Assembly (NCBI GenBank): GCA_025937835.1
Contig: JAICQO010000001.1
Coordinates: 98,536-162,535 of the forward strand
Source: Polyangiaceae bacterium
GTDB taxonomy: Bacteria; Myxococcota_A; Polyangia; Polyangiales; Polyangiaceae
Length of the DNA stretch: 64,000 nucleotides
Direction of reading: 5' to 3'
Under the pieces are notes generated by a model. That model searched no databases. It was not told the DNA's origin and worked only from the letters and a program-made list of their open reading frames with translations. A program made the translations under genes and the position numbers. Shown in pieces: positions 42,648 through 51,882 of the stretch (position 1 is its first letter; each line of letters starts with the position of its first letter).

Positions 42648-43682
42648 TCATCCCAGGTTGAAGGCGTCCTGCGTTTGGTCGTAGAACGCGTCGGCGTGGA
42701 TGTCGCGCCGCGCAACGCCGCGCGCTTCCAGCTTGCTCTGCATCGCTTCCACCATCGGCGGGGGTCCGGCCACGTAGGCCTTGAAGCCGTCGAACGAGCT
42801 GAAGTCGTCGGGAGCGACGTCGCTCAAGAGGCCCGTGCGGCGGCTGGTCGCTCCGCTCGGCTGCGACAACACGACGTGGACCGAGAAGCGCGGGCAGCGG
42901 CTCTGGAGCTCGATCCACCAGCGCTCGAGGTAGACGTCGCGCTCGTCGCGAACCCCGAAATAGAGGTGCACCTCGCGGTCCGGCTGCGCCTTCAAAGCCG
43001 CCTCCACGATCGAGCGGATCGGCGCGAGCCCGCTCCCGCCGGCCACCGCCAGGATCGGCCCCGCGTGCTGTTCTCGCAGGAAGGCGCTACCGAACGGGCC
43101 CGAGACTGTGAGCTCGGCGCCGGGGCGCAGGTTCGAGAACACGAAGCCGCTCGCCTGCCCTCGCGGGACTTGCCGCACGTGGAACTCGAGCAGCTCCTGG
43201 TCCGGACGATTGGCCATCGAGTAGCTCCGCTCCGGAATTCCGGGAGCGAACTTGAGCCGCGCGTGCTGGCCAGGGCTGAATGCGTACGGACCGCCCGAAG
43301 CGATCGACAGCTTCAGACCCTTGATGTCGTGGGTGAGCTCCTCGAGCTCGAGCACGGTGCAGCGCAGGAGCCGCGACGGGTGCAGCACCGTCTCGTCCGC
43401 CTCCAACATGCGCACGGTGCAGTCGCCCCAGGCCTGCGTGCGGCAGGCGAGGATCAGGCCGCGCCCGCGCTCCTCCTCGTTCAGCGCATATTCGGAAGAC
43501 GGCAGCTCGAGGATGTCCCCCTCGACCAGCTCGCATTTGCAGGCGCCGCAATTGCCGAGCTGGCAATTGTTGGGAAACGGCACGCCCGCTTGCAGCAAGC
43601 TCTCGAGGATCGTCTCACCGACCAGGACCGGCGCCGAACGCGGGGGGTCGCCGACCACGCGAATCGTCGACTTGTCCGTCAT
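42648..43682 (-). CDS. 2Fe-2S ferredoxin/FAD/NAD oxygenase reductase
   Basis: 344 residues from ATG 43682 (ATGA overlap with the permease stop). An N-terminal plant-type ferredoxin has Cys ligands in NNCQLGNCGACKC and LACRTQ (about 35-80). The FAD domain follows (PGQHARLKF, ERSYSMANRP). The NAD domain ends with AVAGGSGLAPIRSI and YVAGPPPMVEAM. This is the electron-transfer component of ring-oxygenases such as the naphthalene dioxygenase reductase, not the 4Fe-4S BoxA type. Its likely partner is the di-iron protein at 40985. Confidence 0.92.
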   Translation of the reverse strand: MTDKSTIRVVGDPPRSAPVLVGETILESLLQAGVPFPNNCQLGNCGACKCELVEGDILELPSSEYALNEEERGRGLILACRTQAWGDCTVRMLEADETVLHPSRLLRCTVLELEELTHDIKGLKLSIASGGPYAFSPGQHARLKFAPGIPERSYSMANRPDQELLEFHVRQVPRGQASGFVFSNLRPGAELTVSGPFGSAFLREQHAGPILAVAGGSGLAPIRSIVEAALKAQPDREVHLYFGVRDERDVYLERWWIELQSRCPRFSVHVVLSQPSGATSRRTGLLSDVAPDDFSSFDGFKAYVAGPPPMVEAMQSKLEARGVARRDIHADAFYDQTQDAFNLG

Positions 43683-44701
43683 CGGGACACCGAGGCGCCT
43701 TCGGCGGGCGCGTCCGCGTGCTCGGGGCTGCGAGCTCTTGCGCGACGAGACCAGAGCCGGCCGACGAACGGGACGAGCCCTTCCGGCAAGAACAGGACCG
43801 CGCTGACGAGCAGCACCGCATACACGGCATAGGAGGCGATGATCGGCGCGACGCTGGGCATGCCGCTCAGGGTCGCGACGCGGCTCAGCGCGTCGACCGT
43901 CAAGAGCACGAGCGCGCTGCCCACGACTCCGCCGGAGACCGTGCCCATCCCGCCCACCGCGGCCATCACCACGTACTGGATCGAGAGCATCACCGGGAAG
44001 GAGCCGGGGGCGAGGTAGCCGAGATAAAATGTGTAGATGCCGCCCGCCAGGCCCGCGATCCCGGCGGACAGCGTGAAGACCGCGAGTTTGTAGCGCCCGA
44101 CGGGGATGCCGGACGAGGCCGCCGCCACCTCGCTCGACGACAGCGCCCGCAGCGCGCGACCCGGGCGCGAGCCCAGGATGTTCCGGAGCAAGACGATCAC
44201 GCAAAACAGCGCGATCGAGCTCAAAAAGGCGTAGTCGCGCGGCGAGTCGAGCTCGACCACGAAAAGATCGAGCCGCGGGATGCCCTGCAGCCCGATGTCG
44301 CCGCCCGTGACCTCGCGGAGCTCGCCGATCAACGACAGGAAAATGATGTGCATCGCCAGAGTGGCGAAAGCCAGGTGGTGACCGCGGAGCAGCAGCAGCG
44401 GGATCCCGATCGCCGCTGCGAGCGCTGCGGCCGCGACCGGCGCGGCGCACAGGCCGATCAGCGTCGGCACCCCGTTGGTCGACAAGATGCCGGCAGCGTA
44501 GGCCCCGCACGCGTAGAACGCGCCCTGCCCGAGCGAGACCTGGCCGGCGTGGCCCATCAACACCGAAACCCCGACGGTCACGATCGCCGTCAGCAACAAC
44601 AGCACGTAGAGGGAGAGCACGCTCTCGCCGAGCAGGGCCGACAAGGCGAGGCTCGTGAGCAGCGCCGCGCCAATCACCGCGTGTTCGCGTGCGAATCGCA
44701 T
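43679..44701 (-). CDS. livM: Branched-chain-type ABC permease LivM
   Basis: 340 residues with about nine hydrophobic spans and the LivM signature GHAGQVSLGQGAFYACGAYAAG. The EAA-like region VGGMGTVSGGVVGSALV lies in the last third. ATG overlaps the LivH stop and its own stop overlaps the reductase ATG. It forms the importer with LivH, F, G and the binding protein at 46993; in this setting the cargo is probably an aromatic acid. Confidence 0.92.
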   Translation of the reverse strand: MRFAREHAVIGAALLTSLALSALLGESVLSLYVLLLLTAIVTVGVSVLMGHAGQVSLGQGAFYACGAYAAGILSTNGVPTLIGLCAAPVAAAALAAAIGIPLLLLRGHHLAFATLAMHIIFLSLIGELREVTGGDIGLQGIPRLDLFVVELDSPRDYAFLSSIALFCVIVLLRNILGSRPGRALRALSSSEVAAASSGIPVGRYKLAVFTLSAGIAGLAGGIYTFYLGYLAPGSFPVMLSIQYVVMAAVGGMGTVSGGVVGSALVLLTVDALSRVATLSGMPSVAPIIASYAVYAVLLVSAVLFLPEGLVPFVGRLWSRRARARSPEHADAPAEGASVSR

Positions 44702-45561
44702 CAGTGCTCCGCCGCGTGCAGCGTGGGACGCCGATAAGCCTGCGCGATCAGGATCCCGAGCGCGAGCAACAGCGCGAGCGAGCTCTGATACGAGGCCTTG
44801 GAATACCCGGCCACGAACGCCTCGGCGACACCGAGCGCGACGCCGCCAGCGAGCGCGAGCACTGGCCGCTTCATGCCGGCCAGGATCGCCGCCGAGAAAC
44901 CGTTGACGAACAAGAGGACGTCGCTGTCGTAGGAGACGGGGCGAAGCGGTGTCAGCAACACGCCACAGATGCCGCCGAGGCCGCCGCCCAGCGTGAACCC
45001 CAAGAGACCCATACGCTTGACGCCGATCCCGACCAGGCCCGCTGCGTACGGGTTCGAGGCGCAGGCGCTGAGCGCCTTGCCCCAATCGGTGCGCTCGAGG
45101 AACCCTTCGAGAGCGGCGAACGTCGCGAGCGTGACCGCGACGATCAGCACGTACTGCCAGGGCACGTTGACCTCGCCGAGCTGCAGCGCACCGCTCAAAC
45201 CCGAGAACGACCGCGGCTGGTCGCCCCAGATCAGGATCTCGAGCGCGTAGGCGAAGATGCCGACGCCGAGCGTCGCGATCAACGACGCCTGAGGGCTGGT
45301 CCCCCGCCGGCCGAGCGCGATGTAACCCGTGCAGGCACCCACGGCTGCCGCGACCAGGATCGCCAGAAGCTCCGAGACGCCGTGTGGCAGCCCTGCGTCC
45401 AACAGGCTCGACGCCAGGAAGCCGGCCACCACCGCGAACATGCCCTGAGCCAGGTTCACGACCCGCGTCACCCGATAGATCAGGATCAGCCCGCTCGCGA
45501 GCAGCGCGAAGCCGCAGCCGACGATCACCCCGTGCACCAGGTACGAAAGAAAAGCGCTCAC
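44701..45561 (-). CDS. livH: Branched-chain-type ABC permease LivH
   Basis: 286 residues, about eight spans. GLILIYRVTRVVNLAQGMFAVV is the LivH N-terminal signature, and NPYAAGLVGIGVKRM and GFSAAILAGM follow as in the family. Overlaps LivF upstream and LivM downstream by four bases each, so the whole transporter is translationally coupled. Confidence 0.92.
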   Translation of the reverse strand: MSAFLSYLVHGVIVGCGFALLASGLILIYRVTRVVNLAQGMFAVVAGFLASSLLDAGLPHGVSELLAILVAAAVGACTGYIALGRRGTSPQASLIATLGVGIFAYALEILIWGDQPRSFSGLSGALQLGEVNVPWQYVLIVAVTLATFAALEGFLERTDWGKALSACASNPYAAGLVGIGVKRMGLLGFTLGGGLGGICGVLLTPLRPVSYDSDVLLFVNGFSAAILAGMKRPVLALAGGVALGVAEAFVAGYSKASYQSSLALLLALGILIAQAYRRPTLHAAEH

Positions 45562-46226
45562 GAAAGGCCTCCGGACGCGCTCCCGAGGTACGCATCGACG
45601 ACGAGCGGGCTCTTGATCAGCTGATCACAGCGCCCCTGCGCCACCACGCGCCCCGTCTCGAGCACGTAAGCCATGTTGCAGAGAGACAGCGCCAGCCGCG
45701 CGTTCTGTTCGACCAACAGCACGGCGAGCCCTCGCTGCGAGTTCAGCTCTTTGAGCTTCTGGCCGATGTCGCGCACCACGAGCGGCGCGAGCCCGAGCGA
45801 CATCTCGTCGATCGCGAGCACGTCGGGCTGCGACATCAAGCCGCGCCCGAGCGCGACCATCTGTTGTTGCCCGCCCGACAGGCTTCCCGCCGGCTGCCGG
45901 CGCTTCGCCCGCAAATCCGGGAAAATCTCGTACACCCACGAGGTGTCGCGATCGCGGGAGCGCAGCCCGCCGAGGCGCAGGTTGTCATCGACGGTGAGAT
46001 CCTGGAACAGCTGCCGGCCCTCGGGGACGTGCGCGAACTTGCCGCGGATCTGGATCGAGCCGCCGGCGGTCGGCACCGCGCCCGACAGCGCCTTCAGCAG
46101 CGTGGATTTTCCGGCGCCGTTCGAGCCGACCAGCGCGACCATCTCGCCGGGCGCCACGCGCAGCGAAACCCGGTCGAGCGCGGTCGCCGAACCGTAGCAA
46201 ACCGTGAGCGCGTCGACGTCAATCAA
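45558..46226 (-). CDS. livF: ABC importer ATPase LivF
   Basis: 222 residues, slightly short for LivF. Walker A GSNGAGKST, signature LSGGQQQM, Walker B VLAIDEMSLGLAP and the switch His region VEQNAR are complete. FAHVPEGRQLFQDLTVDDNL is the LivF-specific stretch. Overlaps LivG by eight bases. Confidence 0.93.
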   Translation of the reverse strand: MIDVDALTVCYGSATALDRVSLRVAPGEMVALVGSNGAGKSTLLKALSGAVPTAGGSIQIRGKFAHVPEGRQLFQDLTVDDNLRLGGLRSRDRDTSWVYEIFPDLRAKRRQPAGSLSGGQQQMVALGRGLMSQPDVLAIDEMSLGLAPLVVRDIGQKLKELNSQRGLAVLLVEQNARLALSLCNMAYVLETGRVVAQGRCDQLIKSPLVVDAYLGSASGGLS

Positions 46227-46986
46227 GCGCCTCCTCCGGTCCGCCGAGGTAGGCGGCGATCACGCCGGGGTGCGCGCGGATCTCGGACGGGGTGCCCTCG
46301 GCGAGCACCGACCCCAGATCGAGCACGGTGATGCGATCGGCCAGGCTGGTCACGAGCCGGACGTCGTGCTCGATCCACAAGATCGCGACGCCGCGCGAAC
46401 GCAGCTTCTGAAGCGTCGCGGCAAAGCGCTGGCGTTCGCCCGTGCGCAAGCCGGAGGCGGGCTCGTCGAGCAGCAGCACCGACGGAGCGGCCGCCAGCGC
46501 GCGCGCCAGCTGCAAGGAGCGTTGCTGGCCGAGCGGCAGCGAGTCCGCGAGTTGATCCGCTTGCCCGCCGAGCCCGACCTCGTCGAGCACGGCGTCCGCC
46601 GTGGCCGCGAGCTCCCGCTCCTCCTTGCGGAACCGCGGTGTCCTGAGCGCCGCCGCGAAGAACCCGTGGCTGGCGCGGCTGTGCGCACCCACCATCACGT
46701 TCTCGCGCAAGGTCATGCCGCGGAAGATCCGATCGTTCTGGTACACGATGGCGATGCCGGCCTCGGCGCGCCGTGCGGGGCCGAGGCGGTCGATCGCCTC
46801 GCCCCGCAAGCGCACGCTGCCGCTATCCGGGCTCAGCTGCCCGGCGATCAGATGGAACAGCGTGGATTTCCCGGCGCCGTTGGGGCCCAACACACCGCGG
46901 AGCTCACCCTGCTCGACCTGCAGGCGCACCTCACGCACGGCGTAGATTCCGCCGAACCGTCGGCTGAGGCCTTCGACGCCGAGCAT
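46219..46986 (-). CDS. livG: ABC importer ATPase LivG
   Basis: 255 residues. Walker A GPNGAGKST and Walker B VLLLDEPASGL are normal. The signature motif reads LPLGQQRSL instead of LSGGQ, an unusual substitution. The switch His is in WIEHDVRLV. GIAIVYQNDRIFRGMTLRENV corresponds to the LivG segment. It starts 6 bases after the binding-protein gene. Confidence 0.92.
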   Translation of the reverse strand: MLGVEGLSRRFGGIYAVREVRLQVEQGELRGVLGPNGAGKSTLFHLIAGQLSPDSGSVRLRGEAIDRLGPARRAEAGIAIVYQNDRIFRGMTLRENVMVGAHSRASHGFFAAALRTPRFRKEERELAATADAVLDEVGLGGQADQLADSLPLGQQRSLQLARALAAAPSVLLLDEPASGLRTGERQRFAATLQKLRSRGVAILWIEHDVRLVTSLADRITVLDLGSVLAEGTPSEIRAHPGVIAAYLGGPEEALD

Positions 46987-46992
46987 TCTCGC

Positions 46993-48222
46993 TTACTCCG
47001 CGGTCGCCACCTTGGCGAGCTTCTCCTTGGCCCAGTCGGTCGGAACGAACTTGCCGCCGCGCACCACGTTCACGGAGATGAAGTCGCGCGTGAGGCCCGA
47101 GTGATCGGTCGGGGAGTACTTGTACTTGCCGTTGGGGGTCAACACGCTGAGGTTCTCCAGTGCTTGCTGGATCTTTTCGCGGTTCGTGGAGCCGGCCTTC
47201 TTGATCGCCTCGAACAGCAGCAAGCAGGCGCTGTAGCCGTCCTGGGCGAACTGCGGCGGCTCGTAACCGTACTTCTGCCGGAACGGTGCCGCCATGCGCT
47301 CGATGATCTTCTTCTGCGGGCCGTCCGGCAGGTGCTCGCCGACCACGCCGATCGCGCTCAGCACGGTCACCCCTTCACCCGCGGGCCCCACCGGGTCGAG
47401 CCACAGCTTGCTCGCCTGCGAAGGGGTCATGAACAGCGGGATCTTCAGGTTCGCGCTCGCGTATTGCTTGGTCACCGTCACGCCCGAAGGCCCGGTGCCC
47501 CAGAACACGAACGCCTGAGCGCCCGAGCCCTTCACGTGCGTGAAGAGCGGGCTGAAGTCGCTGGTCGTGGTCTCGAACACCTCGTCCTTGACGATCTTCA
47601 CGCCGTATTTCGGAGCGAGCGACTTCATCTGGTTGTAGCCGGACACGGCGTAAGCGCCCTTCGTGTCGTGGGCGACCGCGATCTTGTCGATCTTCTGCGC
47701 CTGCATGTACTCGAGGTAACGCTCGGCGTAGGCGCTCGACAGCGCGGGGATCACGAACACGTAGGGCTTGATCGGCTGAACCTGCTCCTCGGCGGGGTTG
47801 ACGGTCAGGTACGGGATGCCGTCGCGCTGGGCGAGCGGCAGCGTCGCGAGCGCCGAGTTCGAGAAAGCCGAGCCGATAACCGCGACCACGTCCGAGGTCT
47901 TGATGTCGTTGTAGGCGAGCACGGACTGATCGGGCAGCGTCTGGTCGTCGCGCGTCACGAGCTCGAGCTTCTTGCCGAGCAGGCCGCCCGCGGCGTTCAC
48001 CTGCTCGACCGCGAGCTCGACCGCTTTCTTGTTCTCGCTGCCGAGCGCCGAATACTTCCCGGTCAGAGAAGCGATCAGCCCGACCTTGATGGTGTCGTCC
48101 TTGGTCACCTTGGCGGCGCTAGCCCCGGGGCTCGCCTCCGACTGCGACTTCTGGTTCGATTTGCAGGAAATAGCGAGCAACGCCAGGAGCGCGCCTGCCA
48201 GGAATCTGCGGGTCGTATTCAT
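46993..48222 (-). CDS. livK: Branched-chain-type ABC substrate-binding lipoprotein
   Basis: 409 residues; lipobox ISC at about residue 20, a Ser/Lys linker, then a type-I periplasmic-binding fold (IKVGLIASLTGKYSALG, VVAVIGSAFSNSALATLPLA, VFWGTGPSGVTVTKQ). Homologues linked to aromatic-catabolic clusters bind benzoate- or cinnamate-type acids; the ligand here is inferred from the operon. First gene after the porin (46 bases apart). Confidence 0.92.
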   Translation of the reverse strand: MNTTRRFLAGALLALLAISCKSNQKSQSEASPGASAAKVTKDDTIKVGLIASLTGKYSALGSENKKAVELAVEQVNAAGGLLGKKLELVTRDDQTLPDQSVLAYNDIKTSDVVAVIGSAFSNSALATLPLAQRDGIPYLTVNPAEEQVQPIKPYVFVIPALSSAYAERYLEYMQAQKIDKIAVAHDTKGAYAVSGYNQMKSLAPKYGVKIVKDEVFETTTSDFSPLFTHVKGSGAQAFVFWGTGPSGVTVTKQYASANLKIPLFMTPSQASKLWLDPVGPAGEGVTVLSAIGVVGEHLPDGPQKKIIERMAAPFRQKYGYEPPQFAQDGYSACLLLFEAIKKAGSTNREKIQQALENLSVLTPNGKYKYSPTDHSGLTRDFISVNVVRGGKFVPTDWAKEKLAKVATAE

Positions 48223-48268
48223 CGATTTCTAGCCTCCAATCGAGAGCAGACTCGAGCGCCTGGGCCGC

Positions 48269-49654
48269 TCACGGATCCGCCACGGTCATGCCGACGTAGA
48301 CGGCGTTGCCGGGTTGCATCAGCCCCGGAGCCCCCATCGGGCCCGGAAGGTACGACTCCGAACGCCGGAAGCCGACCTGGAAGCGCGAGAACCAGGCCGC
48401 GACGTTGTAGCTGACCTGCGCGTCGAGCAGCGTCGCCGGATCCGAGCCGTCGGCGTTGTCCACGGCGCGCTGATAGCGCACGGTAGCGCGGACCTTGCCG
48501 ATACCGATCGGCTCCGGCAGCATGTAGCCGATCGAGGCGAGCACGAAGTCGTCCCAGCGCTGGAAGTCGCCGGAGAACTTCGAATACGCGCCCACGACCG
48601 AGAGCGTGCCCGCGTCTCCGATGTTCTTATCGATCATCAGATCGGCAGATACCATGTTGTAGTCGTCCGTCAGCGGAACGACCGGGGGCGTGGCGGGGAG
48701 TACCGGCTGAACGGAACCTTCCTTCTGGTACTGACCGCCGATGCCGATCGACGCGATGTCTTTCGTCCCCATGTACGTGGTGCGCTGGTAGTACGCCGGC
48801 TCGCCGCTCCACAGGTTCGCTTGCAGTCGCCCGCTCAACAGCGGGTTGAGCGCCGGATCGTGCAGGTTGAACGCGCCGAGGTAGTACTTGAAGTGGCCGC
48901 CGAAGGGCGCGCCCCAAACCGTGACGCCCACGTCGCGACCCGTCTGCCCCGCTTTCGGCAAGGCGGGGGGTCCGATGAACGGGAAAAATCCGGGGAAGAA
49001 GAACTCGTCCATGCCCCACGGCCCGCTCGGCGCGAAGCGGTCCACGACCACGATCATGCGGCCGACGTAGACGTTGAACTCGGGCAGCGGCTCGAAGCGC
49101 GCGATCAGGTCCAGGGGGTTGGCGCTGATCGTGCTCGGCTGGCCTGGGTTGCCGGAATAGGAGAGCGTGATGCTGCTCTGCCATTTGATGAAGCGGTGAA
49201 CCTGGCCCGACATGTACAGATCGGCCTCGAGGATCTGCCCGACGTCGTCGAGCTTCTCCGGATCTTCCATGTTCTGGAATCGGAGGGCCGTGCGAACGCG
49301 CCCGCCGTAGTCCACGTTGGGGATCGCGGGCGGAAACGCCGGCGCGACCGGACCGCGCGGCGCTTCACCGTCGGGAATCAAGGATGGGGGCGGAGGCGGC
49401 GGAGCACCAGGGGGCCCCGCGGGCGCTGCTGCGGGTTCCGGAGCGGGCCCCGGACCCTTTGCGGCTTCCGGCGCGGGCGCGTCGGAGGGCGCCGCCGGGG
49501 CGACCGGCTCTTCGGCAGCCGCTTCTGGTGGATCCTGGTCCTCCGCCGCAGGCGCGGGCTGGGCCAAAGCTCCCGACACCCACGTCGAGAGGAGGATCCC
49601 CGATGACAGTCCTAGGACGATACTGAAAGCCTTGGATCTCGAGCGCTGGCACAT
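48269..49654 (-). CDS. Outer-membrane porin with Pro/Ala-rich N-terminal linker
   Basis: 461 residues from ATG 49654 (GGAGG upstream). Sec signal ending SGALAQ, then about 80 residues of Ala/Pro/Glu-rich linker. A beta-barrel domain of phosphate-selective-porin style begins at about 110 (VDYGGRVRTALRFQNM, FNVYVGRMIVVVDRFAPSG, GVTVWGAPFGGHFKYYLGAFNL) and ends in a strand, GNAVYVGMTVADP. It would admit the aromatic substrate through the outer membrane. First gene of the 13-gene leftward arm, 120-150 bases from two operator-like palindromes. Confidence 0.85.
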   Translation of the reverse strand: MCQRSRSKAFSIVLGLSSGILLSTWVSGALAQPAPAAEDQDPPEAAAEEPVAPAAPSDAPAPEAAKGPGPAPEPAAAPAGPPGAPPPPPPSLIPDGEAPRGPVAPAFPPAIPNVDYGGRVRTALRFQNMEDPEKLDDVGQILEADLYMSGQVHRFIKWQSSITLSYSGNPGQPSTISANPLDLIARFEPLPEFNVYVGRMIVVVDRFAPSGPWGMDEFFFPGFFPFIGPPALPKAGQTGRDVGVTVWGAPFGGHFKYYLGAFNLHDPALNPLLSGRLQANLWSGEPAYYQRTTYMGTKDIASIGIGGQYQKEGSVQPVLPATPPVVPLTDDYNMVSADLMIDKNIGDAGTLSVVGAYSKFSGDFQRWDDFVLASIGYMLPEPIGIGKVRATVRYQRAVDNADGSDPATLLDAQVSYNVAAWFSRFQVGFRRSESYLPGPMGAPGLMQPGNAVYVGMTVADP

Positions 49655-49771
49655 CTCATCCTCCGCGGGTCTGACGCTCTCGTGTTGGACGTTGGCTCTG
49701 TCGACCACGAGCTCTGCGAACCAGTTCGCCTGCGAGCCACCTCACTCACCGGACGAGCCTGAGAGCGAGGC

Positions 49772-49783
49772 ATCCTATAGTAC
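49772..49783. promoter_or_regulatory. Operator-like palindrome O1
   Basis: ATCCTATAGTAC matches the perfect palindrome O3 (ATACTATAGTAT) at 10 of 12 positions. Centre 25 bases from O2. Probable binding site of the XRE/shikimate-kinase regulator encoded at 53952. Confidence 0.55.
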
Positions 49784-49792
49784 GACTTCTAT

Positions 49793-49810
49793 GAATACTC
49801 TATAGTATTC
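49793..49810. promoter_or_regulatory. Operator-like palindrome O2
   Basis: GAATACT-CTAT-AGTATTC, 7-base arms around 4 bases, containing CTATAGTAT. Read leftwards it includes TATAGA, usable as a -10 box for the porin operon. Confidence 0.6.
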
Positions 49811-49923
49811 GTTCGCGCTGAAGCCCGAGTGCGTCGTTTAGAGCTACGGCTAAAAAATCGCACCGGAATCGAAGATTCGATAGCACGCGCTGATCCTGCC
49901 AGGCGCACTGGACCGGGTCACAG

Positions 49924-49935
49924 ATACTATAGTAT
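49924..49935. promoter_or_regulatory. Operator-like palindrome O3
   Basis: ATACTATAGTAT, a perfect 12-base palindrome. TATAGT inside it could be the -10 box of the rightward operon, which would place transcription start after the first in-frame ATG (49936) and favours the ATG at 50017 as the real start of the ligase. Confidence 0.6.
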
Positions 49936-50016
49936 ATGCAGCCCATGTGGTCCCCGGTGCCGCCCGCGTCCTCGCGAGAGCCAGCGCCTGGAGGTCAGAC
50001 CGAGTATCCAAACGCG

Positions 50017-51879
50017 ATGTACGGCGCGAGCGATCCCTCTCCCACCTTCGCAGAACCCTCGGTCCAGCTCGAGCACCGCCTCGACGACGCGTTGTTGTTG
50101 AGGTCCTCCTTGCCGCTCGCCGAGTACCCCCGCTCGGTCGGCGAGTACCTGGAGCAGTGGGCGCGCCGCGCTCCCGAGCGCCCGTTCTTGCTCGAGAGGT
50201 CAGCGAGCGGCGCCTGGGAGGGGCTCAGCTACGGCCAGGCGCTCGCTCGAGTCTCGCGCGTCGCCGCCGGTTTGCTCGAGCTGCCGCTGTCCGCGGAGCG
50301 CCCGGTCGTCGTGCTGTCGGAGAACAGCGTGGAGCACGCGGTGCTGAGCCTCGCCTGCCTTCACGTGGGGATCCCGGTCGCGCCGATCTCGCCGGCCTAT
50401 TCGCTCGCGTCCTCGGACTTCGCGAAGCTCTCGGCGATCTTCCGCTTGCTGCGGCCGGGGCTCGTCTACGTCTCGGACGCAGCGCGCTTCGGTCGCGCGC
50501 TGGATGCCGTTCGCGAGCTGCACGACGGAACGATCGTGGTGGGCGACGCCTCCGAGCGACCGAGCGGCGCCATTTCGTTCTCTGCTCTCGGCGCGAGCGG
50601 CGGCGAACCGGCGGTGGCCCGCGCATTCGGCGCCGTGACGCCCGACACGATCGCGAAGTTCATGTTCACGTCCGGCTCCACCGGCGAGCCCAAGGCCGTG
50701 ATCAACACCCAGCGCATGCTGTGCTCGAATCAGGCGGCGATCGCGCGCGTCTGGCCGTTTCTGCAGAAGCAGGCACCGGTGCTGGTCGACTGGCTGCCCT
50801 GGCACCACACCTTCGGCGGCAACCACAACTTCAACCTCGTGCTCAGCAACGGAGGCACGCTGTACATCGACGGAGGGCGACCGCTACCCGGCCAGTTCGA
50901 GCGCACGCTCCAGAACCTGCGCGAGGTCGCTCCCACCGTTTGCTTCAACGTGCCGCGCGCTTACGATCTGCTGATCCAGGCGTTCCGTCGCGACGCCGCG
51001 CTGCGCGCTCGCTTCTTCAGCCGGCTCGAGCTCTTGTTCTATGCCGCCGCCGCGCTCTCGCAAGAGTCCTGGCGCGCGCTCGAACAGCTCGCGCTCGAAA
51101 CCACCGGTCAGAAGCTGCCGCTGGTCTCGTCTTGGGGCCTGACCGAGACCGCGCCCGCTGCCACCAGCTGCCACTATCAGGCGGAGCGCTCCGGAGTGAT
51201 CGGCGTTCCGATGCCGGGCTGCGAGCTCAAGCTCGTCCCGTGTGGCGGCAAGCTCGAAGCGCGCGTCCGCGGGCCCAACGTGACACCCGGTTACTGGAAG
51301 CGACCGGATCTCACCGACGCGCTGTTCGACGAGGAGGGCTTCCTGAAGACGGGCGACGCCGTGCGGCTCGTGGATCTCGCCTCCCCTGCGCAAGGCTTGC
51401 TCTTCGACGGCCGTCTCGGCGAGGATTTCAAGCTCAGCACCGCCACCTGGGTGCGGGTCGGGGCCCTGCGCCTCGCGGCCATCGCCGCGCTCGCGCCCCT
51501 CGCAGACGACGTCGTCGTCACCGGCCACGACCGGGACGAGATCGGATTTTTGATCTTCCCGAACCTCGAGGCCTGCCGGGAAGCCTGCGGGGAGGCGGGC
51601 CGCGACGCCGCACGCGAGACGATCCTCGGAGACGCGCGGGTACGTTCGCGGATCGCCGAAGGCCTTTGCGCGCTACAAGCGCAGAGCGGCGGCAGCTCGT
51701 CTACGCACGCCACGCGAGCGCTCTTGCTCGACACCTCGCCCTCGCTCGACGCCGGCGAGATCACCGACAAGGGTTACATCAACCAACGCGTCGTGCTCGA
51801 GAAGCGGGCGGCACTGGTGACGCTCTTGTATCGAGATCCGCTCGATCCGCGCGTGATCACGCCCGCTCGGAGGACCTGA
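50017..51879 (+). CDS. fcs: Feruloyl-CoA-synthase-type aromatic acyl-CoA ligase
   Basis: 620 residues from ATG 50017, the usual length of the family; the frame is open from ATG 49936 but that region abuts palindrome O3. Adenylate-forming motifs are intact: P-loop [60 protein letters not shown]-terminal lid ends with [15 protein letters not shown], bearing the catalytic Lys. It activates a hydroxycinnamate-like acid with ATP and CoA. Compare the degenerate copy at 17867. Exact substrate unknown. Confidence 0.9.
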   Translation: MYGASDPSPTFAEPSVQLEHRLDDALLLRSSLPLAEYPRSVGEYLEQWARRAPERPFLLERSASGAWEGLSYGQALARVSRVAAGLLELPLSAERPVVVLSENSVEHAVLSLACLHVGIPVAPISPAYSLASSDFAKLSAIFRLLRPGLVYVSDAARFGRALDAVRELHDGTIVVGDASERPSGAISFSALGASGGEPAVARAFGAVTPDTIAKFMFTSGSTGEPKAVINTQRMLCSNQAAIARVWPFLQKQAPVLVDWLPWHHTFGGNHNFNLVLSNGGTLYIDGGRPLPGQFERTLQNLREVAPTVCFNVPRAYDLLIQAFRRDAALRARFFSRLELLFYAAAALSQESWRALEQLALETTGQKLPLVSSWGLTETAPAATSCHYQAERSGVIGVPMPGCELKLVPCGGKLEARVRGPNVTPGYWKRPDLTDALFDEEGFLKTGDAVRLVDLASPAQGLLFDGRLGEDFKLSTATWVRVGALRLAAIAALAPLADDVVVTGHDRDEIGFLIFPNLEACREACGEAGRDAARETILGDARVRSRIAEGLCALQAQSGGSSSTHATRALLLDTSPSLDAGEITDKGYINQRVVLEKRAALVTLLYRDPLDPRVITPARRT

Positions 51880-51882
51880 GCC

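Larger units (their letters stand above)
49655..50016. promoter_or_regulatory. Divergent control region of the aromatic divergon
   Basis: All transcription of the leftward (porin to isomerase) and rightward (ligase to ADP-forming ligase) arms can start here; no other gap over 60 bases exists in the leftward arm. It is locally AT-rich compared with the rest and contains three palindromes listed separately. A TAAAAAATCG stretch lies near 49851. Confidence 0.7.

Noticed and set aside
49937..49940. TGCA next to palindrome O3 as a BzdR-type operator
   Set aside because: Only a single TGCA is present, without the spaced repeats expected of that operator; the TACTATAGTA palindromes are the more convincing repeated element.
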